In this document: in pieces, positions 52,214 through 64,000 of the stretch
How the letters are laid out: every line of letters begins with the position of its first letter
How positions within the stretch are numbered: position 1 is the first letter of the stretch
Assembly: GCF_001418205.1 (NCBI RefSeq)
Contig: NZ_LIQF01000004.1
Coordinates: forward strand, 248,001-312,000
Source: Marinomonas fungiae
Lineage (GTDB): Bacteria; Pseudomonadota; Gammaproteobacteria; Pseudomonadales; Marinomonadaceae
DNA: 64,000 nucleotides
Reading direction: 5' to 3'
Position numbers and translations under genes: made by a program
The notes under the pieces: model-generated
The model's input: the letters and a program-made list of their open reading frames with translations, nothing else
What the model was told of the DNA's origin: nothing
Database searches by the model: none

Positions 52214-52242
52214 TTGCTAAATTTTAAACAAGTCGGTATCAT
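52214..52242 (+). promoter_or_regulatory. Promoter for tRNA-Trp-secE-nusG
   Basis: TTGCTA, 17 bases, then TATCAT, followed by a C-rich discriminator, lies 20 bp before tRNA-Trp. It shows that tRNA-Trp and the secE-nusG genes have their own promoter, separate from the three-tRNA cluster. Confidence 0.65.
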
Positions 52243-52261
52243 CCTCCGCCCATACGAATGT

Positions 52262-52337
52262 AGGCCAGTAGTTCAGCTGGTAGAGCGTCGGTCTCCAAAA
52301 CCGAATGTCGGGGGTTCGAATCCCTCCTGGCCTGCCA
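52262..52337 (+). tRNA. trpT: tRNA-Trp (CCA)
   Basis: A 76-base tRNA with CCA encoded. The acceptor AGGCCAG pairs with CTGGCCT, the anticodon loop reads CTCCAAA with CCA, and the T arm is GGGGG-TTCGAAT-CCCTC. It lies 40 bp before secE and is probably cotranscribed with it. Confidence 0.95.
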
Positions 52338-52377
52338 TCTTTCGTATCCAATTTCTTAGCTAGGGATCACCTGAAGT

Positions 52378-52746
52378 ATGAGTTCGAGTGCTGAAACTCA
52401 AGAGTCTCGCGGAGACGTTTTTAAGTGGGCGGTTGTTGTCCTTCTTATTGCTGTGGCTGTAGTAGGGAACAATTATTTTTCTGCTGAGTCATTGCTGTAT
52501 CGCTTGATTGCTGTTTTGGTGCTGGCTGGTATTGCTGGCTTCGTTGCGCTGAATACGGCTAAAGGGCGTTCTTTTGCGAAATTGGCAAAAGAGGCGAAGA
52601 CCGAAATTCGTCGTGTTGTATGGCCAACGAGACAGGAAACGGTTCAAACAACGTTGATCGTTTTGGCGGTTGTTATTTTTATGTCTCTCGTACTGTGGGG
52701 AGTAGATTCACTCCTTGGTTGGATCGTTTCCGCAGTAATAGGTTAG
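52378..52746 (+). CDS. secE: Preprotein translocase subunit SecE
   Basis: A 122-residue inner-membrane subunit of the SecYEG channel. Three membrane helices are visible (about 18-37, 43-62 and 91-115), as in the gammaproteobacterial long form, and the conserved cytoplasmic amphipathic helix AKLAKEAKTEIRRVVWPTRQETVQTT lies near residue 66. It is followed after 9 bp by nusG. Confidence 0.97.
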   Translation: MSSSAETQESRGDVFKWAVVVLLIAVAVVGNNYFSAESLLYRLIAVLVLAGIAGFVALNTAKGRSFAKLAKEAKTEIRRVVWPTRQETVQTTLIVLAVVIFMSLVLWGVDSLLGWIVSAVIG

Positions 52747-52755
52747 GAGTTGCTC

Positions 52756-53289
52756 GTGGCGAAACGATGGTATGTGGTACAAGCGTACTCAGGTTATGAA
52801 AAGCACGTGATGCGCTCGCTGAAAGAGCGAGTGGGCATTATGGGCATGGAAGATTTATTTGGCGATATCCTAGTTCCAACTGAGGAAGTGGTTGAGATTC
52901 GCGATGGCAAGAAGCGCAAGAGTGAGCGTAAATTCTACCCTGGCTATGTATTAGTTCAGATGGAAATGAATGACGACTCTTGGCACCTTGTTAAAGGTAC
53001 AGCGCGTGTGCTTGGCTTCATTGGCGGCACAGCGGATAAGCCATCACCAATCACTGACCGTGAAGCAGATGCGATTCTGCAACGTGTGAATGATGGTGTG
53101 GATAAACCTCGTCCTAAAACATTGTTTGAAGTGGGTGAAGTGGTTCGTGTTAACGAAGGTCCATTTGCTGACTTTAACGGTGTGGTTGAAGAGGTTGATT
53201 ACGATAAAAGCCGAATCAAAGTGGCAGTGCTTATCTTTGGGCGCTCTACGCCGGTTGATTTGGAATTTAGTCAGGTTGAGAAAACCTGA
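52756..53289 (+). CDS. nusG: Transcription termination/antitermination protein NusG
   Basis: A 177-residue elongation factor. The N-terminal domain [21 protein letters not shown] binds RNA polymerase, and the KOW domain ([27 protein letters not shown]) near residue 125 contacts Rho or ribosomal protein S10. GTG 52756 is the start, with TAGGAG 6 bases ahead. It is coupled to secE. Confidence 0.97.
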   Translation: MAKRWYVVQAYSGYEKHVMRSLKERVGIMGMEDLFGDILVPTEEVVEIRDGKKRKSERKFYPGYVLVQMEMNDDSWHLVKGTARVLGFIGGTADKPSPITDREADAILQRVNDGVDKPRPKTLFEVGEVVRVNEGPFADFNGVVEEVDYDKSRIKVAVLIFGRSTPVDLEFSQVEKT

Positions 53290-53337
53290 TTGTATTAAAC
53301 GGGTAGCCTTCGGGCAGTGACCCATCTGGAGTAAAAA

Positions 53338-53772
53338 ATGGCTAAAAAAGTCCAAGCTTACATCAAGCTACAAGTTAAAGCGGGTCAAGCGAACCCAAGT
53401 CCACCAGTTGGTCCAGCACTTGGTCAACACGGTGTGAATATCATGGAATTCTGTAAAGCGTTCAATGCCAAAACTCAAGGCATGGAACCTGGTCTTCCAA
53501 CGCCAGTTATTATCACTGTATACAGTGACCGTAGCTTCACATTCGAAACTAAATCTACTCCTGCTGCAGTTCTTCTTAAGAAAGCTGCTGGCATTAAGAG
53601 TGGTTCACCACGTCCAAACACTCAAAAAGTTGGTACAGTAACTCGTGCACAACTTGAAGAGATCGTAAACGCTAAGCAGGCTGATTTGACTGCAGCGGAT
53701 ATGGATGCTGCCGTTCGTACTATCGCAGGTAGTGCACGTGCAATGGGTCTAGAAGTTGAGGGTGTGAACTAA
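53338..53772 (+). CDS. rplK: 50S ribosomal protein L11
   Basis: A 144-residue ribosomal protein of the GTPase-associated centre. The N-terminal [32 protein letters not shown] contains the proline-rich thiostrepton-site segment, and the RNA-binding C-terminal half has [18 protein letters not shown] and [12 protein letters not shown]. Its stop overlaps rplA. L11 binding to 23S rRNA is needed for RelA activation in starvation. Confidence 0.98.
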   Translation: MAKKVQAYIKLQVKAGQANPSPPVGPALGQHGVNIMEFCKAFNAKTQGMEPGLPTPVIITVYSDRSFTFETKSTPAAVLLKKAAGIKSGSPRPNTQKVGTVTRAQLEEIVNAKQADLTAADMDAAVRTIAGSARAMGLEVEGVN

Positions 53773-54467
53773 TGGCTAAGCTAACTAAACGCGCTCGCTT
53801 GATCGCTGAAAAAGTAGACGCAGCAAAACTGTACTCTGTAGAAGAAGCAGTAGCTCTTCTATCTGAACTTTCTACTGTTAAGTTCAAAGAGTCTGTAGAC
53901 GTATCTGTTAACCTAGGCGTTGACCCACGTAAATCTGATCAGGTTGTTCGTGGTTCTACAGTGCTTCCTAACGGTACAGGTAAAGACGTTCGCGTTGCTG
54001 TATTCGCACAAGGTGCAAACGCTGAAGCAGCTAAAGAAGCTGGTGCAGACGTTGTAGGTTTTGAAGACCTTGCTGAGCAAGTTAAAGCTGGCAACCTAGA
54101 CTTCGACGTAGTAATCGCTTCTCCAGATGCGATGCGTATCGTTGGTCAACTAGGTCAGGTACTTGGTCCTCGTGGTCTTATGCCAAACCCTAAAGTTGGT
54201 ACTGTAACACCTGATGTTGCGACTGCTGTTAAGAACGCAAAATCTGGTCAAGCGCGTTACCGTACTGACAAAAATGGTATCATCCACGCTGGTGTTGGTT
54301 CTATCGACTTCGCAGCTGATGCTATCAAAGGTAACCTAGAAGCGCTTCTAGCCGACCTACGTCGTGCTAAACCAGCATCTTCTAAAGGTGTCTACATGAA
54401 GAAAGTGACTTTGTCCTCTACAATGGGACCTGGTCTACAAATTGATTTAGGTGCGCTAAGCTTCTAA
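53772..54467 (+). CDS. rplA: 50S ribosomal protein L1
   Basis: A 231-residue protein of the mobile L1 stalk. Signature [22 protein letters not shown] lies near residue 125, with [13 protein letters not shown] at the start. In enterics L1 represses its own operon by binding the rplK leader; the same is likely here. It overlaps rplK by 1 base, and a 223-bp leader separates it from rplJ. Confidence 0.98.
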   Translation: MAKLTKRARLIAEKVDAAKLYSVEEAVALLSELSTVKFKESVDVSVNLGVDPRKSDQVVRGSTVLPNGTGKDVRVAVFAQGANAEAAKEAGADVVGFEDLAEQVKAGNLDFDVVIASPDAMRIVGQLGQVLGPRGLMPNPKVGTVTPDVATAVKNAKSGQARYRTDKNGIIHAGVGSIDFAADAIKGNLEALLADLRRAKPASSKGVYMKKVTLSSTMGPGLQIDLGALSF

Positions 54468-54690
54468 GTCAGAGCTTTGGGGTCTGTACAGCTTGCTGTA
54501 TAGGCCGTCAAAGACCGCAGGAATCTAGCGATTTAATCAGAACGTTGAGAAACGTTTGTCCTGCGCAGATGGTGTGGCCCGATTCAGATTAACTGGATCC
54601 AACTCACCAGTAAGTACTCCGAATATTCGGAGAGTTGGTAAAATTTGGGGTTTTTATTGTGAAGACCCCTGCTAATCCAGGAGAAAACCA
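54468..54690 (+). promoter_or_regulatory. rplJL leader (L10 autoregulatory region)
   Basis: This 223-bp untranslated stretch before rplJ holds several pairings, including TACAG-CTTG-CTGTA near 54486 and the palindrome TCCGAATATTCGGA near 54618, plus a bent purine-rich helix region. Its position and size match the L10-L7/L12-binding leader of the rplJL operon, where L10 represses its own translation. I recognise it by place, not by alignment. Confidence 0.65.
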
Positions 54691-55191
54691 GTGGCATTAG
54701 GTCTAGAAGACAAAAAAGCCATTGTCGCCGAAGTTAGCGAAGCTGCCAAAGGCGCTTTGTCTGCTGTAGTAGCTGACTCTCGCGGTGTAACCGTGACTGA
54801 CATGACAGCTCTTCGCAAACAAGCTCGCGAAGCTGGCGTTTACGTTCGTGTAGTACGTAACACTCTAGCTCGCCGCGCTGTAGAAGGCACAGACTTCGAA
54901 TGCTTAAAAGATAGCTTCGTTGGTCCAACTCTTATCGCATTCTCTAACGAGCACCCAGGTGCGGCCGCTCGTGTATTGAAGACTTTTGCGAAAGGGAACG
55001 ACAAATTTGAAGTTAAAGCATTGGCGTTCAACGGTGAGTTGATCCCAGCTGGCGACATTGATCGTTTGGCATCTTTGCCAACATACGACGAAGCAATCGC
55101 GAAACTAATGAGCGTTATCCAAGGTGCAACAAGCAAACTTGTACGTACTCTGGCAGCGGTTCGCGATCAGAAAGAACAAGAAGCAGCATAA
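54691..55191 (+). CDS. rplJ: 50S ribosomal protein L10
   Basis: A 166-residue stalk-base protein. [31 protein letters not shown] at the start and [13 protein letters not shown] near residue 50 are typical, and the C-terminal helix carries L7/L12 dimers. The start is GTG 54691 with CAGGAG ahead. It is cotranscribed with rplL and autoregulates through the upstream leader. Confidence 0.98.
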   Translation: MALGLEDKKAIVAEVSEAAKGALSAVVADSRGVTVTDMTALRKQAREAGVYVRVVRNTLARRAVEGTDFECLKDSFVGPTLIAFSNEHPGAAARVLKTFAKGNDKFEVKALAFNGELIPAGDIDRLASLPTYDEAIAKLMSVIQGATSKLVRTLAAVRDQKEQEAA

Positions 55192-55270
55192 TTTTTATTT
55201 GCGCTTACTTGAATATTCAATTGGTTTTTGTTGCCTTAGGGCAACCACTAAATGTTAGGAAATCTGAGTC

Positions 55271-55642
55271 ATGGCTCTAACTAAAGAAGATATCATCAAT
55301 GCAGTAGCAGAAATGTCTGTAATGGACGTTGTAGAACTAATCTCTGCTATGGAAGAAAAATTCGGTGTAACTGCAGCTGTTGCTGCTGTTGCTGTAGCTG
55401 GTGGCGACGCTGCTGCTGCTGCTGAAGAGCAAACTGAATTTGACGTAGTTCTTACTGCTGCAGGCGATAAGAAAGTTAACGTTATCAAAGCTGTACGTGG
55501 CGCAACTGGTCTAGGCCTTAAAGAAGCGAAAGCAATGGTTGACGGCGCTCCAGCAACAGTTAAAGAAGGCGCTTCTAAAGAAGAAGCTGAAGCACTTAAG
55601 AAAGAGCTTGAAGAAGCTGGTGCTACTGTCGAAATCAAGTAA
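55271..55642 (+). CDS. rplL: 50S ribosomal protein L7/L12
   Basis: A 123-residue acidic stalk protein. The N-terminal dimer domain ([19 protein letters not shown]), an Ala-rich hinge (residues 37-52) and the globular domain ([30 protein letters not shown]) are all present. It recruits translation GTPases. A readthrough attenuator follows before rpoB. Confidence 0.98.
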   Translation: MALTKEDIINAVAEMSVMDVVELISAMEEKFGVTAAVAAVAVAGGDAAAAAEEQTEFDVVLTAAGDKKVNVIKAVRGATGLGLKEAKAMVDGAPATVKEGASKEEAEALKKELEEAGATVEIK

Positions 55643-55681
55643 TGTTACTTGTTTCACAAAAGTTCGACATCTAGTCGAAAT

Positions 55682-55711
55682 GGCTGGTGGTTTTTTGCCA
55701 CCGGCCTTTTT
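55682..55711 (+). terminator. rplL-rpoB attenuator
   Basis: GGCTGGTGG and CCACCGGCC form a 9-bp stem (one G-T pair) with a T-rich loop, followed by five T. In enterics a partial terminator at this place lowers rpoBC expression relative to ribosomal proteins. Two further hairpins lie before rpoB: TTGAGAG/CTCTCAA (55748-55767), possibly an RNase III site, and AGGCCT/AGGCCT (55775-55793). Confidence 0.8.
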
Positions 55712-55826
55712 GGGTTTGTAAAACCCTATTAAAAATTTATTCTTTTTTTGAGAGAATGCTCTCTCAATTTCGGTAGGCCTGATTAAGAGGCCTTTTGCGT
55801 CAATGTGCACAAGCTGGGGAATGCTG

Positions 55827-59927
<4,101 letters not shown>

Positions 59928-59947
59928 GCACGAATCACATTTGACCT

Positions 59948-59972
59948 GCTGGGAGGGTTAATCCCTCCCAGC
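59948..59972 (+). other. Intercistronic hairpin rpoB-rpoC
   Basis: GCTGGGAGGG and CCCTCCCAGC form a perfect 10-bp stem with a TTAAT loop, 20 bp after the rpoB stop. No T run follows, so it is likely an mRNA stability or processing element rather than a terminator. Confidence 0.6.
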
Positions 59973-59994
59973 CTTACGAGTGGGGCGAATATCC

Positions 59995-62900
59995 ATGAAA
60001 GACTTATTAGGTCTTCTAAAAACACAGGGACAATCAGAAGAGTTTGATGCGATTCGCATTGGCTTAGCTTCTCCAGATATGATTCGTTCATGGTCTTATG
60101 GTGAAGTTAAAAAGCCAGAAACCATCAACTACCGTACGTTCAAGCCTGAACGTGACGGTCTGTTCTGTGCCAAAATCTTTGGTCCTATTAAGGACTACGA
60201 ATGTTTGTGTGGTAAATACAAACGTTTAAAACACCGTGGTGTCATTTGTGAGAAGTGTGGCGTTGAAGTTGCGTTGTCGAAAGTGCGTCGTGAGCGCATG
60301 GGACACATCGAGCTAGCTTCGCCGGTTGCTCACATTTGGTTCCTAAAATCTCTTCCATCTCGTATCGGTCTTATCATGGATATGACCCTACGTGATATTG
60401 AGCGTATTCTTTACTTTGAATCATTCATCGTGATTGACCCAGGCATGACAACGCTTGAAAAAGGTCAGCTACTAAACGATGAGCAGTACTTCGAAGCGCT
60501 AGAAGAGTTTGGTGATGAATTCGACGCTCGTATGGGTGCTGAAGCGATTCAATGCCTACTTCGCGATATGGATCTGCCTGAAGAAATCAGCACCATGCGT
60601 GAAGAGTTGGGTTCAACGAACTCTGAAACACGTATTAAGAAGCTGTCTAAGCGTCTGAAACTGATTGAAGCATTCCATCATTCTGGTAACAACCCAGAGT
60701 GGATGGTGCTAGATGTTCTACCAGTGTTGCCACCAGATCTTCGCCCTCTAGTGCCACTAGAAGGTGGTCGTTTTGCAACGTCTGATTTGAACGATCTTTA
60801 CCGTCGTGTAATCAACCGTAACAACCGTCTAAAACGTCTTCTTGAGCTAGCGGCTCCAGACATCATCGTACGTAACGAAAAACGTATGCTACAAGAGTCT
60901 GTTGATGCGCTACTAGACAACGGTCGTCGCGGTCGTGCGATCACAGGTTCGAACAAGCGTCCTCTGAAATCTTTGGCAGATATGATCAAAGGTAAGCAAG
61001 GTCGTTTCCGTCAGAACCTTTTGGGTAAACGTGTAGACTACTCTGGCCGTTCTGTAATCACAGTAGGTCCTTCTCTACGTTTGCACCAGTGTGGTCTGCC
61101 GAAGAAGATGGCACTTGAGCTATTCAAGCCATTCATCTTCTCTAAGCTAGAACTTCGTGGCATGGCAACAACCATCAAAGCGGCGAAGAAAATGGTTGAG
61201 CGTGAAACGCCGGAAGTTTGGGATATTCTTGATGAAGTAATCCGCGAACATCCTGTGATGCTTAACCGTGCACCAACGCTTCACCGTTTGGGTATCCAAG
61301 CGTTTGAACCGATTCTAATCGAAGGTAAAGCGATTCAGTTGCACCCACTTGTGTGTGCGGCTTACAACGCCGACTTCGACGGTGACCAGATGGCGGTACA
61401 CGTACCATTAACAATCGAGGCTCAACTTGAAGCGCGTGCGTTAATGATGTCTACCAACAACATCCTGTCACCTGCTAACGGTGAGCCGATCATCGTTCCT
61501 TCTCAGGACGTGGTATTGGGTCTGTACTACATGACGCGTGAGAAAATCAACGCGAAAGGTGAGGGCATGGCCTTCGCTGATATCAAAGAAGTACACCGTG
61601 CTTATGGTGCGAAACAAGTTGAGTTGCACGCGAAAATTAAAGTGCGTGTAAATCAAGTTGATACAACGCTTGAAGGGGAAAAGGTGCCTTCAACGTTCAT
61701 CGTTGACACAACGGTTGGTCGTGCATTGTTGTTTGATGTGGTACCTGATGGCCTACCATTCTCGGTTATCAACCAGCCGATGAAGAAGAAAGCAATCTCG
61801 AACCTAATCAACGAGTGTTACCGTAAAGTGGGTCTGAAAGAGACTTGTATTTTCGCTGACCAATTGATGTACACAGGTTTCCAATACGCGACAGCGTCTG
61901 GTTCCTCTGTAGGTGTTGACGACTTCGTAATTCCGCCAGAAAAAGCAGAGATCATTGCTCGTGCGGAAGCAGAAGTTAAAGAAATCGAATACCAATTTGC
62001 CGACGGTCTTGTGACGCAAGGTGAGAAGTACAACAAGGTTATCGACTTGTGGTCTCGTACCAACGAAACCGTTACTGAAGCCATGATGAAAAACTTGGCG
62101 AAAGAAACGGTAATCGACAAAGACGGTAACGAAGTTGAGCAGCAATCATTTAACTCAGTTTACATGATGGCCGACTCTGGTGCCCGTGGTAGTGTGGCTC
62201 AGATGCGTCAGCTAGGTGGTATGCGTGGTCTGATGGCGAAACCGGACGGTTCCATCATCGAGACACCGATCACTGCGAACTTCCGTGAAGGTCTATCAGT
62301 ACTTCAGTACTTTACCTCTACTCACGGTGCTCGTAAGGGTCTTGCCGATACCGCCTTGAAGACAGCGAACTCTGGTTACCTAACGCGTCGTCTAGTAGAC
62401 GTTGCACAAGACTTGGTAATCACAGAAGTAGACTGTGGTGCAGAAAACGGTCTGCTGGTAAGTGCTTTGATTGAAGGTGGTGACGTAGTCGTTCCACTAG
62501 GTCAGCGCGTACTAGGTCGTGTGGTAGCGCAAGACGTAATCGATACTAAGGGTGACGTTGTTGTTGCTCGTGGCGTGTTGATTGATGAGCACATTGTTCG
62601 TGCAATCGAAGCAGCGGGTGTGGACGAGATGATCGTTCGCTCAGTAATCAGCTGTGAAACGAAGCACGGTGTGTGTGCAAGCTGTTACGGTCGTGACTTG
62701 GCTCGTGGTCACTTGGTTAACATCGGTGAAGCGGTCGGCGTTGTGGCAGCACAGTCTATCGGTGAGCCAGGTACACAGCTAACAATGCGTACCTTCCACA
62801 TCGGTGGTGCGGCATCGCGAGCGTCAGCCGTAGACAGTGTTCAGATTAAGAGTGCTGGTACCGTACGTTTCCATAAGATGAAGAGCATTGAGCGTGAAAC

Positions 62901-64000
62901 AGGCCAATTGGTTGTTGCATCGCGTTCTTCTGAGTTGGCGATTGCGGACGAAGCGGGTCGTGAGAAAGAGCGTTACAAGCTTCCTTACGGTGCGGTACTA
63001 AGTGTTCGTGAAGGTGATCAAGTAACAGCTGGTCAAGTATTGGCTAACTGGGACCCACACACCCACCCAATCGTTTCTGAGATGCAAGGTAAACTTGAAT
63101 TCTCTGGTATGGATGAAGGCGTTACCATTCGCCGTCAGTCGGATGAGCTAACTGGCTTGACGACGATCGAAGTCCTCGAGATGAAAGATCGTCCTTCATC
63201 TGGTAAAGACATCCGTCCTACTATCTCGGTAGTAGACGAGAACGGCGCGCCAGTGATGATTCCTGGTACTGAGATGCCTGTACAATACATGCTTCCTGAG
63301 AAGGCTCTATTGAGCTTAGATCACGGTGCAACCATCAAGTCTGGTGAAGTATTGGCACGTATCCCACAAGAATCTCAAGGTAACAAGGACATCACCGGTG
63401 GTCTGCCACGCGTAGCTGACTTGTTCGAAGCGCGTCGTCCGAAAGATCCGGCTGTCATGGCGGAAGCAACGGGTGTAGTAAGTTTCGGTAAAGAGACAAA
63501 AGGTAAGATCCGTTTGGTGATCACACCACAAGATGGTGGTGAGCCAATCGAAACTCTGATTCCTAAGTGGCGTCAAATCAACATCTTCGACGGTGAAGAA
63601 GTTGCTAAGGGTGAGATCATTGCCGACGGTCCTCTGAACCCACACGACATCTTGCGTCTTCAGGGTGTAGCAGCACTGGCTGATTACATCACTAACGAGA
63701 TTCAAGAGGTTTACCGTCTACAGGGCGTAGGTATCAACGACAAGCACATCGAAGTTATTGTGCGTCAGATGCTGCGCAAAGTAGACATCATTGATTCAGG
63801 TGATACTAACTTGATTCAAGGTGACCAGGTTGAGTACACGCAAATGCAAGAAGCAAACGAAGCTGCTATGGCAGAAGGTCGTTTCCCTTCTAAATACGAG
63901 CGCGTATTACTTGGTATTACTAAAGCTTCTTTGGCGACTGAGTCATTCATCTCTGCGGCATCGTTCCAAGAGACGACTCGTGTCCTAACAGAAGGTGCGG
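59995..64000 (+). CDS. rpoC: RNA polymerase subunit beta' (3' end outside the window)
   Basis: The first 1335 codons of the beta' subunit. Landmarks: the zinc ribbon [20 protein letters not shown] near residue 70, the catalytic [14 protein letters not shown] near residue 460 that holds the active-site magnesium, and the trigger-loop region [10 protein letters not shown] near residue 930. The frame is open to the window edge; about 65-75 residues are expected beyond. ATG 59995 follows GGGGCGA. It is cotranscribed with rpoB. Confidence 0.99.
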   Translation, partial: MKDLLGLLKTQGQSEEFDAIRIGLASPDMIRSWSYGEVKKPETINYRTFKPERDGLFCAKIFGPIKDYECLCGKYKRLKHRGVICEKCGVEVALSKVRRERMGHIELASPVAHIWFLKSLPSRIGLIMDMTLRDIERILYFESFIVIDPGMTTLEKGQLLNDEQYFEALEEFGDEFDARMGAEAIQCLLRDMDLPEEISTMREELGSTNSETRIKKLSKRLKLIEAFHHSGNNPEWMVLDVLPVLPPDLRPLVPLEGGRFATSDLNDLYRRVINRNNRLKRLLELAAPDIIVRNEKRMLQESVDALLDNGRRGRAITGSNKRPLKSLADMIKGKQGRFRQNLLGKRVDYSGRSVITVGPSLRLHQCGLPKKMALELFKPFIFSKLELRGMATTIKAAKKMVERETPEVWDILDEVIREHPVMLNRAPTLHRLGIQAFEPILIEGKAIQLHPLVCAAYNADFDGDQMAVHVPLTIEAQLEARALMMSTNNILSPANGEPIIVPSQDVVLGLYYMTREKINAKGEGMAFADIKEVHRAYGAKQVELHAKIKVRVNQVDTTLEGEKVPSTFIVDTTVGRALLFDVVPDGLPFSVINQPMKKKAISNLINECYRKVGLKETCIFADQLMYTGFQYATASGSSVGVDDFVIPPEKAEIIARAEAEVKEIEYQFADGLVTQGEKYNKVIDLWSRTNETVTEAMMKNLAKETVIDKDGNEVEQQSFNSVYMMADSGARGSVAQMRQLGGMRGLMAKPDGSIIETPITANFREGLSVLQYFTSTHGARKGLADTALKTANSGYLTRRLVDVAQDLVITEVDCGAENGLLVSALIEGGDVVVPLGQRVLGRVVAQDVIDTKGDVVVARGVLIDEHIVRAIEAAGVDEMIVRSVISCETKHGVCASCYGRDLARGHLVNIGEAVGVVAAQSIGEPGTQLTMRTFHIGGAASRASAVDSVQIKSAGTVRFHKMKSIERETGQLVVASRSSELAIADEAGREKERYKLPYGAVLSVREGDQVTAGQVLANWDPHTHPIVSEMQGKLEFSGMDEGVTIRRQSDELTGLTTIEVLEMKDRPSSGKDIRPTISVVDENGAPVMIPGTEMPVQYMLPEKALLSLDHGATIKSGEVLARIPQESQGNKDITGGLPRVADLFEARRPKDPAVMAEATGVVSFGKETKGKIRLVITPQDGGEPIETLIPKWRQINIFDGEEVAKGEIIADGPLNPHDILRLQGVAALADYITNEIQEVYRLQGVGINDKHIEVIVRQMLRKVDIIDSGDTNLIQGDQVEYTQMQEANEAAMAEGRFPSKYERVLLGITKASLATESFISAASFQETTRVLTEGA

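Overview
The window is a chromosomal segment of a marine gammaproteobacterium. The cyo-type terminal oxidase, the birA-coaX-SPOR-tRNA-secE-nusG-rplKAJL-rpoBC order and the general protein character fit Oceanospirillales, and Marinomonas or a close relative is my best guess by resemblance, not by a search. Most of the window is housekeeping or catabolic. The unusual material lies in intergenic regulatory DNA and in a few small accessory patches.

Layout. 1-6.0 kb: the 5' end of a Zur-box-preceded solute-binding protein, a small membrane protein, and the cytochrome bo3 operon cyoABCDE with a strong terminator. 6.0-8.0 kb: an LprI-like protein, then a threonine-rich leader peptide and attenuator in front of a ThrRS paralog that lacks the TGS and editing domains. 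8.1-12.2 kb: allantoin uptake and opening (NCS1 permease, GntR regulator, allantoin racemase, PuuE/HpxB-type allantoinase). 12.2-17.6 kb: two dehydrogenases, an ICMT-like protein, AsnC and AraC regulators, a DMT exporter. 17.8-20.6 kb: a decayed amine-oxidation locus (OCD-family subunit, a deletion remnant of its FAD partner, an APC permease). 20.6-26.9 kb: small conserved genes, an aldo/keto reductase, a Spo0M-like protein, and a divergent PIG-L (GalB-like)/FolE2 pair with a Zur box between them. 27.3-30.8 kb: an accessory patch with a duplicated-domain protein, a HEPN-like protein and a probable amidase-toxin/periplasmic-immunity pair. 30.8-40.2 kb: the main purine-ureide catabolic region. 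40.2-49.3 kb: Fic protein, a secreted hypothetical, a gene-fragment junction, a GGDEF-EAL protein, OpgD/G, a GNAT enzyme and a secreted alpha/beta hydrolase. 49.4-64 kb: birA, coaX, a SPOR protein, four tRNAs (Tyr, Gly, Thr, Trp), secE, nusG, rplK, rplA, rplJ, rplL, rpoB and the start of rpoC.

How the genes work together. Urate is hydroxylated by HpxO, the product is processed by UraH and UraD to allantoin, racemised and opened by HpxA and HpxB-like enzymes, then cut by an allantoate amidohydrolase (HpxK-like). Ureidoglycine is transaminated with glyoxylate by an HpxJ/PucG-like enzyme, and the oxalurate/oxamate end is handled by an HpxW-like oxamate amidohydrolase and an amidase. A shared palindrome GAAAC-N4-GTTTC lies in three promoters of this pathway, and a second palindrome (TTGTATACAA) flanks the divergent GntR/permease promoter.

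Strongest observations for follow-up: (1) complete transcription-attenuation logic (five Thr codons, protector, antiterminator, terminator) before an editing-domain-less ThrRS; (2) two oppositely oriented, roughly 100-bp cloverleaf-like elements with equal 20-bp basal stems, different stem sequences but shared loop motifs, at 34.6-34.9 kb; (3) two Zur boxes; (4) a purine-pathway operator; (5) a candidate toxin/immunity pair; (6) an in-place deletion remnant of an amine oxidase subunit. No rRNA, CRISPR array, prophage or complete insertion sequence was seen.
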